Below, one piece after another: positions 33,221 to 42,396 of a DNA stretch of 64,000 nucleotides. The DNA is taken from positions 1 through 64,000 of the forward strand of contig JAJUIB010000009.1 of the NCBI GenBank assembly GCA_029265615.1, in the 5' to 3' direction. The DNA comes from Spirochaetota bacterium (lineage in GTDB: Bacteria; Spirochaetota; Spirochaetia; Treponematales; Rectinemataceae). Every line of letters begins with the position of its first letter. Position 1 is the first letter of the stretch. The position numbers and the translations under genes were made by a program. The notes beneath the pieces are model-generated. The model did not search any database and was not told the DNA's origin. It saw only the letters and a list, made by a program, of their open reading frames with translations.

Positions 33221-35056
33221 TTAGGCGCCATGCGGCGTCGCGCCATGCGGCGTCGCGCCATGCGGCGTCGCGCCATGCGGCGTCGCGCCATGCGGCGCAA
33301 GCTGTTCTTCGATGAATGCGCGGTAGGTTGCGTTTGTTTCAAAAAGCTCTTCGTGCCCGCCGAATGCGGCGACGCGCCCGTGTTCCAGGAACAGCACTTT
33401 GTCGGTGTACGTGAGCGTCGAGAGCCGGTGCGAGACGACGACGCAGGATGTGTCGCGCGAGGAAGCGTCGAGGGCCCTCCACAGGCGCTCCTCGTTTGCG
33501 GCGTCGAGGCTTGCGGTGATGTCGTCGAGGAGGAGGAGGCTCGGCTTCCGGGCGAGCGCGCGCGCTATGGCGATCCGCTGCTTCTGTCCGCCTGAGACCG
33601 CGATGCCGCGCTGGCCAAGAAGCGTCCGCTCTCCGTCGGAAAACGCCGCCAGTTCCGAGGAAAGCTGGGCTGCGGCGATAGCTTCGTGGAAATCTGCGTC
33701 ATCGATCGAGGCGCCGTCGCCGCGCGCGCCGAAAGCCACGTTTTCGCGCACCGTTCCCGAAAAGAGGAGCGGCTCCTGCGGCACATAGCCCGAGACCAGC
33801 GCGAAGGACGCTCGATCGGCCTCGGCGAGCGGACGGCCGTTGATGAGGATTTCGCCGGCGGAGGGCTCGATGAGCCCCGCTATCGCGCGCACGAGCGTGC
33901 TCTTGCCCGATCCGACGGGACCTACCACGGCGACCCGCTCTCCGCGCTCGATGACGAAGTCGACATCGTCGAGCGCAGGATCGGCGCGCCCCTCGTACGA
34001 GAACGTTAGCCGCCGCGTCTCGACGCGTTCCACCCTTTCGACGCAGAAGGGGGATTCATGTGCCTTCGCCGCCGTGAACGCGGCGATTTCCTCAAGTCGA
34101 TCGATGTTGACGAAGGCGCGCTTCCCCGATGCGAAGAGCTGGGGGATGTCGAGCATCGGATAGATGAGCATGCCGAGGTAGTTGTAGAACGCGTAGAACG
34201 TTCCGATCGTGATGTCTCCCCTCACCGCCATGTAGCCGCCTGCGAAGACTATGGCGATCTGCGCAACATAGTCCACGTACATGAAGATGAGGTCGATGAG
34301 CGTGCCAAGACGCGCGACCTCCATTTCCGTGGCGAAGCGCTTTGCAAGGGCTTCCTTGAAGAACCGCGCGTATTTTCGCTCGCAGGAGTATGCCTTGATG
34401 ATGCGTGCGCCCGAAAAACTCATTTCGAGCTGTGTGTTGATGTCGGATATCGCTTCCTGGTTTCGCCGGAAGCTGTCGTAGATGCGATCCTGCGCGATAT
34501 AGAAGACCACGAGCATGAGGGGGATGGGTAGGAGCGAAAGCAAAGTCAGCCGCCAGTCGAGGAGTAGCATCGCCGCAAGGCAGAAGACAACCTTGCTACC
34601 CGATTCCACCGCACGGAAAATGCCGGAACAGAGGAACCACGAGAGCTTCGGAAAGTCGTACAGGTCGTCCGTGAGCCGCGTCACGACGTCGCCCGAGCGG
34701 AATGCCGAGGCGAAGCGGTGGTCTTTCTCAAGCACCTTGGCAAAAAATCGCATTCTGAGGATGTGTTCGAAGACGCTGTTCACCGCGCCGCGGATTCCGG
34801 GAAAGAGTGATGCGACGAGGCTCGCCGCGCCCACTGCGAGGATGACGCCGACAAGGCGGTCGATGTTGCTCATCGCCTGCGTGGTGGTTCGTCCGGCAAT
34901 GAGATGCTCGATCGTGTCGATGAGCACCTTGGACAGGTAGGGAATGGCGACCGCGACGGCACTCGAAAGGAGCGTGAGCGCAAGGAGTAGCGCGATGAGC
35001 CCCTTTCGTTCGCGCCAGACACTCCATATCCAGGACAGATGCGGACTTTTTTTCAT
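33221..35056 (-). CDS. ABC exporter half-transporter with degenerate Walker B
   Basis: The product has 611 residues: a six-helix membrane domain (about 1-320) and an ATP-binding domain. Walker A is GPVGSGKST, the signature is VSGGQKQRIAIARAL, and the H-loop is VSHRLS. Walker B reads LLLLDDITASLD, with Asp in place of the catalytic Glu, so this half is probably the non-hydrolysing member of a heterodimer. The partner gene lies upstream and overlaps by 4 nt. The C-terminus carries five APHGA/TPHGA pentads made by a 15-bp DNA repeat. The substrate is unknown; the family exports drugs, lipids or peptides. Confidence 0.9.
   Translation of the reverse strand: MKKSPHLSWIWSVWRERKGLIALLLALTLLSSAVAVAIPYLSKVLIDTIEHLIAGRTTTQAMSNIDRLVGVILAVGAASLVASLFPGIRGAVNSVFEHILRMRFFAKVLEKDHRFASAFRSGDVVTRLTDDLYDFPKLSWFLCSGIFRAVESGSKVVFCLAAMLLLDWRLTLLSLLPIPLMLVVFYIAQDRIYDSFRRNQEAISDINTQLEMSFSGARIIKAYSCERKYARFFKEALAKRFATEMEVARLGTLIDLIFMYVDYVAQIAIVFAGGYMAVRGDITIGTFYAFYNYLGMLIYPMLDIPQLFASGKRAFVNIDRLEEIAAFTAAKAHESPFCVERVERVETRRLTFSYEGRADPALDDVDFVIERGERVAVVGPVGSGKSTLVRAIAGLIEPSAGEILINGRPLAEADRASFALVSGYVPQEPLLFSGTVRENVAFGARGDGASIDDADFHEAIAAAQLSSELAAFSDGERTLLGQRGIAVSGGQKQRIAIARALARKPSLLLLDDITASLDAANEERLWRALDASSRDTSCVVVSHRLSTLTYTDKVLFLEHGRVAAFGGHEELFETNATYRAFIEEQLAPHGATPHGATPHGATPHGATPHGA
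33225..33299. repeat. 15-bp tandem repeat, five copies
   Basis: Five units of GCGCCATGCGGCGTC (last copy ends GCA) run from 33225 to 33299. On the minus strand they encode repeated Ala/Thr-Pro-His-Gly-Ala at the extreme C-terminus of the ABC exporter. The repeat unit is in frame, so copy-number change would lengthen or shorten the tail without a frameshift. Confidence 0.92.
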
Positions 35057-36876
35057 GAGGCACCTCCATTTGCCGCGAGGGCCGCAGGGACGAAAAGCGC
35101 GGCGTCCTCGGTTGCCCCAGCGGATCTGACCGAGGGAAACTGGAGCCGGACAAGTTCCGCATATTCGGGAAAGGCCGCGACGAGCTCTTCGTGGCGGCCA
35201 CGGGCGGCGATCCGCCCCTCTTTGAAGAAAAGGATTTCGTCGGCGTTCATGATGCTCGAAAGACGATGTGCGACCACCACCGAGGTCCGCCCCTTCGTGA
35301 GCTCGGCCATGCCGCGCGAGACGAGCCGCTCGGTTTTCGCGTCGACACTCGCGGTTGCCTCATCGAGCACGACGATCTCGGGCGCGAATGCGAGCGCCCG
35401 CGCAAAGGCCAAGAGCTGTTTCTCCCCCGCCGAGAGGTTCGATCCCCGCTCGCGGATCTCGGCCCCAAGACCGCCCGGAAGTCGCTCAACGAATTCGAGC
35501 GCTTGCGCGGTGCTGAGCGCCTTCCGCACCGCGAGGTCAGGAATTTCGTCATTGTATACGCGGACGCTTTCGAGCACCGTTCCCGGAAAGAGATACACAT
35601 CCTGGAGGACAAGGCCGATTTTGTGGCGCCAGGATTCAAGGTCGAGTTCCGAAAGGCGCGTCCCGTCGACGAGGATCTCGCCGCGTGTCGGCTCGTAAAA
35701 GCGGCACAGGAGGGCGATGGCCGTGGTTTTGCCCGATCCCGAAGGTCCGACCAGGGCGATGTTCGCCCCGCGCGGTACACGGAAGGAGACATCCTTGAGA
35801 ACCCACTCCTCCTCCTTGTAGCGGAACCATACGTGGCGGAATTCGATATCATGTTGAAAGCGCGCTTCGTGCGAAGGGCCGCACACGGCATGCGTGCTAC
35901 CTCGCCCCGGTTCGGGCTCGAGGTCGAGAATGTCGAAGATGCGCTTGAGCGAGACGCGCGCCTGCTGCACCGCCCGGATGTTTTCGGCGATCGCCATAAT
36001 GGGATCGAAGAGCCTCCTACCGTATTCGAGGAAAACGAGCAGGGTTCCAAGCGTCATGGCCCCCGTGACGATTTGCGGCGCAAGCACCTTCACGATGAGC
36101 GCGGTGAAGAGCGGACCCATCACAAAGCCGAGCGCGCCCATTGCGGAGTACTCGAGCATCGAGGCTTTGACGTCCGCGTCCCGTTTGCCGCGCGATTCGC
36201 GCTCGAGCGATTCGTATGCCCACCTCCCGCGTCCGAAGGCCCGGATGATTTCCGCACCTTGCACGAACTCCGTCACCCGCGCCACGACCGCCGCGTAGCG
36301 CGTGCGCGATGCATCGTAGAGGACGCGGAGCTTGTCGAAGAAGTACACCACAAATCCGAGCGCGAGCGGCAGGCCTCCCGCAAGGACGGCGGTCACGCGC
36401 GGCTCGAGACACAGGCACACCACGAGCATGCCCGCGAAGAACAGCACGTTGGTGAGGAGGGTTATCCCGATGCGCGAGAAAAGCTCTTTCACGCGTTCGG
36501 TGTCACTTTCGACCCGCGCCATGAGCTCGCCGACGGGATGCTTATCGAAGTAGGAGACGGGCAGGGTAAGAAGGTGCGAGAACAGCGCCTCCTTGATGCG
36601 GGTCACGATCTCTAGGCCGAGCCGCGCCACGACGATGGTGCCATAGTAGTTTAGGCCGCCCATCGCAAGTACGAGGCCGAGATAGCCGAGCGCCGACATG
36701 ACCATTCCTCGCACATCGGCGCGGGGAATCCGCACGTCGATGATATTTCGCATGATGAGCGGTCCTGCGAGTTGTCCTGCGGTCACGAGGGCAAGCGATC
36801 CAAGGCCGAGGAAGAAGAGCCTCTTTGAGCCGCCGACGAACGCGGTAAGCCGCGACGGACGTTGTTGCAAGGTCAT
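35053..36876 (-). CDS. ABC exporter half-transporter (catalytic partner)
   Basis: The product has 607 residues with a six-helix membrane domain (TLPVSYFDKHPVGELMARV is the typical coupling region) and an ATP-binding domain: Walker A GPSGSGKTT, signature LSAGEKQLLAFARAL, Walker B IVVLDEATASVD with the catalytic Glu, and the H-loop AHRLS. With the next gene it should form a heterodimeric exporter in the inner membrane. TATACT ends 6 nt before ATG 36876, so the mRNA appears leaderless. Confidence 0.92.
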   Translation of the reverse strand: MTLQQRPSRLTAFVGGSKRLFFLGLGSLALVTAGQLAGPLIMRNIIDVRIPRADVRGMVMSALGYLGLVLAMGGLNYYGTIVVARLGLEIVTRIKEALFSHLLTLPVSYFDKHPVGELMARVESDTERVKELFSRIGITLLTNVLFFAGMLVVCLCLEPRVTAVLAGGLPLALGFVVYFFDKLRVLYDASRTRYAAVVARVTEFVQGAEIIRAFGRGRWAYESLERESRGKRDADVKASMLEYSAMGALGFVMGPLFTALIVKVLAPQIVTGAMTLGTLLVFLEYGRRLFDPIMAIAENIRAVQQARVSLKRIFDILDLEPEPGRGSTHAVCGPSHEARFQHDIEFRHVWFRYKEEEWVLKDVSFRVPRGANIALVGPSGSGKTTAIALLCRFYEPTRGEILVDGTRLSELDLESWRHKIGLVLQDVYLFPGTVLESVRVYNDEIPDLAVRKALSTAQALEFVERLPGGLGAEIRERGSNLSAGEKQLLAFARALAFAPEIVVLDEATASVDAKTERLVSRGMAELTKGRTSVVVAHRLSSIMNADEILFFKEGRIAARGRHEELVAAFPEYAELVRLQFPSVRSAGATEDAALFVPAALAANGGAS

Positions 36877-36882
36877 GCGGCG

Positions 36883-36912
36883 AGTATAGCGTTCGGCTTT
36901 CGGCCTCGTGAA
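36883..36912 (-). promoter_or_regulatory. Promoter of the ABC exporter operon (leaderless type)
   Basis: TTCACG (36907-36912) and TATACT (36883-36888) on the minus strand are 18 nt apart, ending 6 nt before the ATG. Confidence 0.6.
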
Positions 36913-37003
36913 GGGAGAGTTCGATGCTACTTTTTCTTTCCCCCTAAACTGTGCTTGCGCCGGAGGAGCCTTGGGCGGGTTCTGGTGTGTTCCCTATATT
37001 CAA

Positions 37004-37056
37004 AAGATATATATCTGATATTTCAGCCTTGACAGATTTCCCCAAACCGCGTTTCA
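37004..37056 (+). promoter_or_regulatory. Promoter region of the dehydrogenase operon
   Basis: TTGACA at 37029-37034 is a consensus -35 box; TTCAAT 18 nt downstream is a fair -10 box. Just upstream lies the AT-rich palindrome AGATATATATCT (about 37005-37016), which could bind a regulator. Confidence 0.5.
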
Positions 37057-37075
37057 ATGGTCATCGGAGATGAGC

Positions 37076-39187
37076 ATGAGACGAATCGATCGGCATCCCA
37101 TAGTCGCGGCACCCGTGGGGCGCCGCGAAGTGCAGTTCAGCTTCGACGGAGAGCGTTTGACCGGCTACGAGGGCGAGGCGCTCTCGTCCGCGCTCGCTGC
37201 GGCGGGCGTGGCGGCCTTTTCGCGCCACAAAAAAGCCGAGGCCCCGCAGGGCATCTTCTGTGCGAACGGCCAGTGTTCCCAATGCACGGTGATCGTAGAC
37301 GGCCTTGCCCGCAAGGCCTGCATCACGCCGCTTGCCGCCGGCATGGACGTGCGGAGCCTTGCCGGACTCCCCGCTCTTCCCGCCGCCGATCGCGCATTTG
37401 CTGGCGCCGAAAAGCGCCTTCTTTCGTGCGACGTCCTTGTTGTCGGAGGCGGCCCCTCCGGGCTTTCCGCGGCCGCTGAGCTCGCCCGCATGGGCCTTTC
37501 GGTCATTCTTGCGGATGACAAGGCCGAACTCGGCGGCAAGCTCGTTCTCCAAACTCACAAGTTCTTCGGTTCCGAGGCGGACTGCTATGCCGGCACGCGC
37601 GGCATCGATATCGCCCGCCGTCTTGAAGAGGAGCTCCGCCGCCTCCCCAACGTGACCATCCTCGCGCATTCTCCCGTCGTCGGCGTCTACAAAGACCGCA
37701 AGGCGGGGGTCTACGTGGATTATACCCGCTACGCGCTTGTCGATTTCACCGCGCTCGTCGTCGCCTCGGGCGCCCGGGAAAAAAGCGTGCTCTTTCCCGG
37801 CAACGACCTACCAGGCGTCTACGGGGCAGGAGCCTTCCAGACCATGGTGAATCGCGACCTTGTCCGTCCCGCAGGCCGCGTTCTCATTGTAGGTTCAGGC
37901 AACGTTGGCCTCATCGCCGCCTACCATGCGCTTCAGGCGGGGATCGAGGTTGTCGGCATCGTCGATGTTCTTGGTAAGGTCGGAGGCTACAAGGTCCATG
38001 CCGACAAGATCGTCCGCATGGGGGTTCCCGTCTACCTCTCTACGACCGTCGTCGCGGTCGAGGGAGATGGCCGGGTCGAGCGCGCCACCATCGCGCGCGT
38101 CGACGGATCCTTCCGGCCGCTCCTTGACACCGCCCAGACCTTCGAGGTGGATACCGTGCTCGTCGCAGCGGGGCTTTCGCCCTGCGATGAGTTTTACCGC
38201 CAGGCCCGCGCATTCGGATTTCTCGCGGTTTCAGCCGGCGATGCCGAGGAGATCGCCGAGGCCTCGAGCGCGATGTTCGGCGGCCGGATCGCGGCGCTTT
38301 CGCTCGCCAAGATGCTCGGAAAAAAGGTAGAGATCGACGCATCCTGGATTGAAAAGCGCGAAGTGCTCAAGTCCCGCCCCGGAGACCGCGTGCCGCGCGG
38401 TCCCGTTGTTGCGACCGAATCCTGGACGCCTGTGTTCTTCTGCGAAGAGGAAATCCCCTGCAACCCCTGCACGACCGTCTGTCCGACTAAATCGATCAAG
38501 CTCCTTCCCCGCCGGGGAAACATCCTCGATCTGCCCTATTTCGAGGGGAAGGACTGCCGCGGCTGCGCCGCCTGTGTCGCCATCTGCCCCGGTCTCGCCA
38601 TATCCCTCATACGTAGGATCGACGAGGCCTGGACGGAGGTTCTCCTTCCGTATGAGTTTCTCGCCGACTTCGAGCCTGGCGCTCGGCTTCCCCTCCTCGA
38701 CAAGGACGGGAATTTTCTCGAGGATGCAGAACTCCTTAAAAAGACCTATTACAAGAAGCACAAAACCTGGGTTCTTGCCTTCAAGGTGAGCGCGGCTAAC
38801 GCGCCTCGGGCAATCGGCATTCGGGTTCAGGACGAGGCATCGATCCGGCCGCTTCCCGAGCCGCGGTTTGAATATCTTCCCGATGATGCGATAGTCTGCC
38901 GCTGCGAGCGCGTCACGGTGGGCGAGATAGTCCGCTTTGTCAAGGAAAACGGCGTGCAGGACGTGAATCAGCTCAAATCACTCCGTGTCGGCATGGGCGC
39001 ATGCGGATCCAAGACCTGCTCGGTGCTTTTGCCCCAGGTCCTCCGCCGCGCGGGACTCGACCCGGCGAAGGTCGAGCCGGGGACGCTCAGGCCCCTCAAC
39101 ATGGAGGTGCCGATGGGCGATCTCGTCAACGAGGGCGGGTATGGAGAGTCGGGCGCCGCAGGGCGCCATGCGGGAGGCGAGCCGTGA
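37076..39187 (+). CDS. Fused [2Fe-2S]/FAD/4Fe-4S amino-acid dehydrogenase subunit
   Basis: The product has 703 residues with four redox modules in one chain. (1) A ferredoxin-like [2Fe-2S] domain with C62-x4-C67-x2-C70-x11-C82. (2) A two-dinucleotide flavoprotein: LVVGGGPSGLSAAAELA for FAD and VLIVGSGNVGLIAAY for the second nucleotide. (3) A double 4Fe-4S ferredoxin domain (CNPCTTVCP and CRGCAACVAICP). (4) A BFD-like [2Fe-2S] domain (CRCERVTVGEIVRF and GACGSKTC). Separate subunits with these modules occur in proline, hydroxyproline, sarcosine and opine dehydrogenases, together with a DAO-family FAD subunit like that encoded next. The product probably carries electrons from amino-acid oxidation. 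GGAG at 37066-37069 favours ATG 37076 over ATG 37070. The substrate is not evident. Confidence 0.85.
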   Translation: MRRIDRHPIVAAPVGRREVQFSFDGERLTGYEGEALSSALAAAGVAAFSRHKKAEAPQGIFCANGQCSQCTVIVDGLARKACITPLAAGMDVRSLAGLPALPAADRAFAGAEKRLLSCDVLVVGGGPSGLSAAAELARMGLSVILADDKAELGGKLVLQTHKFFGSEADCYAGTRGIDIARRLEEELRRLPNVTILAHSPVVGVYKDRKAGVYVDYTRYALVDFTALVVASGAREKSVLFPGNDLPGVYGAGAFQTMVNRDLVRPAGRVLIVGSGNVGLIAAYHALQAGIEVVGIVDVLGKVGGYKVHADKIVRMGVPVYLSTTVVAVEGDGRVERATIARVDGSFRPLLDTAQTFEVDTVLVAAGLSPCDEFYRQARAFGFLAVSAGDAEEIAEASSAMFGGRIAALSLAKMLGKKVEIDASWIEKREVLKSRPGDRVPRGPVVATESWTPVFFCEEEIPCNPCTTVCPTKSIKLLPRRGNILDLPYFEGKDCRGCAACVAICPGLAISLIRRIDEAWTEVLLPYEFLADFEPGARLPLLDKDGNFLEDAELLKKTYYKKHKTWVLAFKVSAANAPRAIGIRVQDEASIRPLPEPRFEYLPDDAIVCRCERVTVGEIVRFVKENGVQDVNQLKSLRVGMGACGSKTCSVLLPQVLRRAGLDPAKVEPGTLRPLNMEVPMGDLVNEGGYGESGAAGRHAGGEP

Positions 39188-40356
39188 GAAGCTACGATAT
39201 TGTGATCGCGGGGGCCGGCTCGGTTGGCGTGCCCCTGTCCTATTATTGTGCAAAGAAGGGCTTCAAGGTCGCCGTCGTCGAAAAAGAGGCGTCCTGGGGC
39301 CGCGGCCAGAATCGCGCCGCGATAGGCGGCATCCGCGCGACCCACTCCGACCCTGCAAAAATCCGCGTCTGTCGCGAGTCAATCGACATCGTCTCACGCA
39401 TGAAAGAGGAGCACGGCCTCGATGTCGAGTGGCGCTCTGGCGGCTACCTTTTTGTCGCATATGACGAGGAGCGAGAAGCCTCCTTCCGCAAGCTCCTCAA
39501 AATCCAAAAAGACTCTGGTCTTGATATCGACTGGGTCGGACCGGATCGTGTTGCCGAGCTTGTGCCCGGCATCAACCGCGAGGCTCTTCGTGGCGGTACG
39601 TTCTCTCCGGGCGATGGCTATGCCTCCACGCTCATGACGGCGACCGCCTTCCATAAGCTTGCAATGGACGCGGGGGTCGATTTCTTCTTTGGCGAAGAGA
39701 TAGGCGCATTCACCCAGGAAGGCGGCCGCATTGTGTCGCTTCGCACCCGTCACGAGGAATTTGGCGCAGCGCTCTTTGTGAATGCCGCAGGCGCCGATGC
39801 CGCCGAGCTCGCGGAGCTTGCGGGAATCGAGCTTCCCATCCATCCCGACTGCCATGAGGCCGGTGTCACGGAACCCGTCGAGCGCTTCATGGAGCCAATG
39901 GTGGTGGACATCCGCTCGGACTCGGAATCGGGGAACTACTACTTTTATCAGGCGGTGACGGGTCAGATTGTTTTCTGCATCACGCCTAAGCCGCAAGTGT
40001 GGGGCAAGGACAAGGATTCGACCTCGACTTTCCTTCCTCTTTGCGTCAGGCGCATGCTCGAGCTTTATCCACGGCTTCGCAACCTCAAGGTCAGGAGAAT
40101 CTGGCGCGGCATGTATCCCATGACGCCCGACGGCTTCCCCATTGTCGGCTATCCGCGCGAAAGCGACAACTTCCTGCAGGCCGTTGGCATGTGCGGTCAG
40201 GGCTTTATGTTAGGTCCCGGGCTTGGGCGCATCCTTGCCGAATGCCTTGCCGCAGGCGGTTCCGCGACAAAGCCGGAAGGCTCAACGGAGTATGGGTTCC
40301 TCTTCGAGGAACTCACCCCCTATCGCAGCTTTGAGGGGATGGAGCTTCTTAAGTAG
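39184..40356 (+). CDS. DAO-family FAD-dependent amine dehydrogenase subunit
   Basis: The product has 390 residues and starts at a GTG that overlaps the preceding stop (GTGA). FAD binding is seen as IVIAGAGSVGVPLSYYCAKKG followed by VVEKE, and the C-terminal FAD contact as YPMTPDGFPIVGYP and GMCGQGFMLGPGLG. This is the glycine/sarcosine/proline dehydrogenase family (catalytic beta-type subunit). With the preceding multi-cluster protein it should oxidise an amino acid or amine in the cytoplasm and pass electrons to a carrier. The facing oligopeptide operon may supply the substrate, but this is inference. Confidence 0.88.
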   Translation: MRSYDIVIAGAGSVGVPLSYYCAKKGFKVAVVEKEASWGRGQNRAAIGGIRATHSDPAKIRVCRESIDIVSRMKEEHGLDVEWRSGGYLFVAYDEEREASFRKLLKIQKDSGLDIDWVGPDRVAELVPGINREALRGGTFSPGDGYASTLMTATAFHKLAMDAGVDFFFGEEIGAFTQEGGRIVSLRTRHEEFGAALFVNAAGADAAELAELAGIELPIHPDCHEAGVTEPVERFMEPMVVDIRSDSESGNYYFYQAVTGQIVFCITPKPQVWGKDKDSTSTFLPLCVRRMLELYPRLRNLKVRRIWRGMYPMTPDGFPIVGYPRESDNFLQAVGMCGQGFMLGPGLGRILAECLAAGGSATKPEGSTEYGFLFEELTPYRSFEGMELLK

Positions 40357-40380
40357 CGCCTCCGGTCCGCCTGCACGGAG

Positions 40381-40414
40381 AGCCGGGTCCCCCCCTTGCG
40401 GGGGGGACCGGGCT
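40381..40414. terminator. Strong bidirectional terminator hairpin
   Basis: AGCC-G-GGTCCCCCCC (40381-40395) pairs with GGGGGGGACC-G-GGCT (40400-40414) across one mismatch. It separates the dehydrogenase operon from the convergent opp operon. Confidence 0.75.
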
Positions 40415-40432
40415 TCTGGCGGGCTGTGTCGC

Positions 40433-41395
40433 CTAATACAGGTGGCAGGCCGTCCAATGCCCTAAAGACGCTTCTTTGAACTCAGGCACCTCGGCTTTGC
40501 ACCGATCCATGGCCTTGGGGCAGCGGGTGTGGAACACGCAGCCTGATGGCGGGTTGATAGGACTCGGAACGTCGCCGACTAGGAGGAGCCGCTCGACCTT
40601 GCGATGAGGGTCGGCGACGGGCACGGCCTGGAGAAGAGCCTGCGTATAGGGGTGGAGGGGGTTTGCAAACAGCTCATCCGACCCTGCGAGTTCCATTGTC
40701 TTCCCAAGGTACATGACCATGATTCTGTCCGAGATGTGCTTGACCACGGAAAGGTCATGGGAGATAAACAGGTAGGTCAGGCCGAGCTTCTCCTGAAGGT
40801 CCATGAAGAGGTTGATGACCTGGGCCTGGATCGAGACATCGAGCGCCGACACCGACTCGTCGCAGACGACGAACCGCGGATTGAGCGCCATGGCTCGCGC
40901 GATCGAAATGCGCTGTCTTTGTCCGCCCGAGAACTCGTGGGGATAGCGCCGTAGGTGGTAGGGCGAGAGTCCGACGAGCTTGAGTAGCTCTTCGACCCGC
41001 GCCTTGCGCTCTGCGGCCGTGAGCTTGAGGTGGATTTCAAGCGGTTCGCCGATGATCGTTCCGACCGTCTGGCGAGGGTTTAGCGAGGAGAAGGGATCCT
41101 GGAAGATGAGCTGCATGTCCTTCCGCTTTACCCGCATCTCTTCCTTTGAGAGCTTTGCGACATCGACCCCGTCGAAGACGACGGATCCAGAGGTCGGCTC
41201 GTGAAGTCTGATGATCGCTCGGCCGAGGGTCGACTTGCCGCATCCTGACTCTCCGACAACCCCGAGTGTTTCGCCGCTCTTTATCGAAAAGCTCACATCG
41301 TCGACGGCCTTGACCGAAAGCTGCTCCCGCACGAACCACTCGCGCTTAAGGGGGAAGTGTTTTTTAAGGTGGCTTATCTCGATGAGGTCGCTCAT
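40433..41395 (-). CDS. oppF: Oligopeptide ABC transporter ATP-binding protein OppF
   Basis: The product has 320 residues. Walker A is GESGCGKST, the signature is [14 protein letters not shown], and Walker B reads [14 protein letters not shown], in which Ser follows Glu as usual in OppF. The C-terminal oligopeptide domain has the cysteine stretch [15 protein letters not shown]. The ATG at 41395 overlaps the oppD stop, which defines the start. It is the last gene of the opp operon. Confidence 0.93.
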   Translation of the reverse strand: MSDLIEISHLKKHFPLKREWFVREQLSVKAVDDVSFSIKSGETLGVVGESGCGKSTLGRAIIRLHEPTSGSVVFDGVDVAKLSKEEMRVKRKDMQLIFQDPFSSLNPRQTVGTIIGEPLEIHLKLTAAERKARVEELLKLVGLSPYHLRRYPHEFSGGQRQRISIARAMALNPRFVVCDESVSALDVSIQAQVINLFMDLQEKLGLTYLFISHDLSVVKHISDRIMVMYLGKTMELAGSDELFANPLHPYTQALLQAVPVADPHRKVERLLLVGDVPSPINPPSGCVFHTRCPKAMDRCKAEVPEFKEASLGHWTACHLY

Positions 41396-42387
41396 CGCGC
41401 ACCCTCCTTCGCGTAGAGATGGCACGAGACGCGGCGGGATTCGCCCATGCGTATTATGTCCGGATGGGTTTCGCTACACACGGGCATGGCGTGGCGGCAT
41501 CGCGGCGCGAAGCGGCAGCCCCGGGGCAGGTTGAGGAGATTCGGCACCACACCGGGGATTGAATCGAGCCGGGCCTTGTCCGCGGATCTTGCGGGGATCG
41601 AGTGGAGGAGACCCTGGGTATAGGGGTGAAGGGGCTCGTCGAAAAGCAAGGTCACGGGCGCCTCCTCGACGATGCGCCCCGCGTACATGACGATGACCCT
41701 CTGGCAGGTCTCCGCGACGACGGCGAGGTTGTGTGTTATGAGTAGAATCGCCGAGTTAAGCTCGCGCTTTAAGCCGGTCATAAGGGCGAGTATCTGTGCC
41801 TGGATGGTGACGTCCAAGGCGGTCGTCGGCTCGTCGGCGATGAGGAGCTCGGGTTTGCAGGCCAGGGCCATGGCGATCATGACGCGCTGGCGCATGCCGC
41901 CTGAAAGCGCGTGCGGATATTCATCGGCGACCTTTTCAGGCCTGGATATGCCGACGAGCTTCAGCATGTCGACCGAGAGTTCCCATGCGGGCTTTTTTGC
42001 TAGCCCCTGATGGAGGGTGAGCACCTCAGATATCTGGTCCCCGATCTTGAAAACGGGATTTAGCGAGGTCATCGGCTCCTGAAAGATCATGGATATGCGG
42101 TTGCCCCGCATGGCACGCATGTCCCGCTCCGGAAGTTTGGTGAGCTCAAGGCCGTCGAAGAGGATGGAGGACTCAGGCAGTATTCTGCCCATGGGCTTGG
42201 GCAAAAGCCCCATGATGGAAAGCGAGGTGACGCTTTTTCCGCAGCCGGATTCGCCCACGAGGCCAAGGAATTCGCCCTTTCTGATGTCGAAGTCGATGCC
42301 GTCGACCGCGGGCACCACGCCGTCTTCGGTGTGGAAGCGGGTTTTGAGGTTTCTGACCTCGATGATGGTCTCGTTTGTGCTGGCCAT
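41392..42387 (-). CDS. oppD: Oligopeptide ABC transporter ATP-binding protein OppD
   Basis: The product has 331 residues. Walker A is GESGCGKSV, the signature is [15 protein letters not shown], and Walker B is [14 protein letters not shown]. The C-terminal cysteine stretch ([14 protein letters not shown]) is the oligopeptide-specific domain, which in some members holds an iron-sulfur cluster. OppD and OppF together energise the OppBC permease. The gap from oppC is 9 nt. Confidence 0.93.
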   Translation of the reverse strand: MASTNETIIEVRNLKTRFHTEDGVVPAVDGIDFDIRKGEFLGLVGESGCGKSVTSLSIMGLLPKPMGRILPESSILFDGLELTKLPERDMRAMRGNRISMIFQEPMTSLNPVFKIGDQISEVLTLHQGLAKKPAWELSVDMLKLVGISRPEKVADEYPHALSGGMRQRVMIAMALACKPELLIADEPTTALDVTIQAQILALMTGLKRELNSAILLITHNLAVVAETCQRVIVMYAGRIVEEAPVTLLFDEPLHPYTQGLLHSIPARSADKARLDSIPGVVPNLLNLPRGCRFAPRCRHAMPVCSETHPDIIRMGESRRVSCHLYAKEGAR

Positions 42388-42396
42388 CGCGCGCTC

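Noticed and set aside
40356-40433. Possible short gene between the dehydrogenase and opp operons
   Set aside because: The 76-nt gap holds only the terminator hairpin at 40381-40414.
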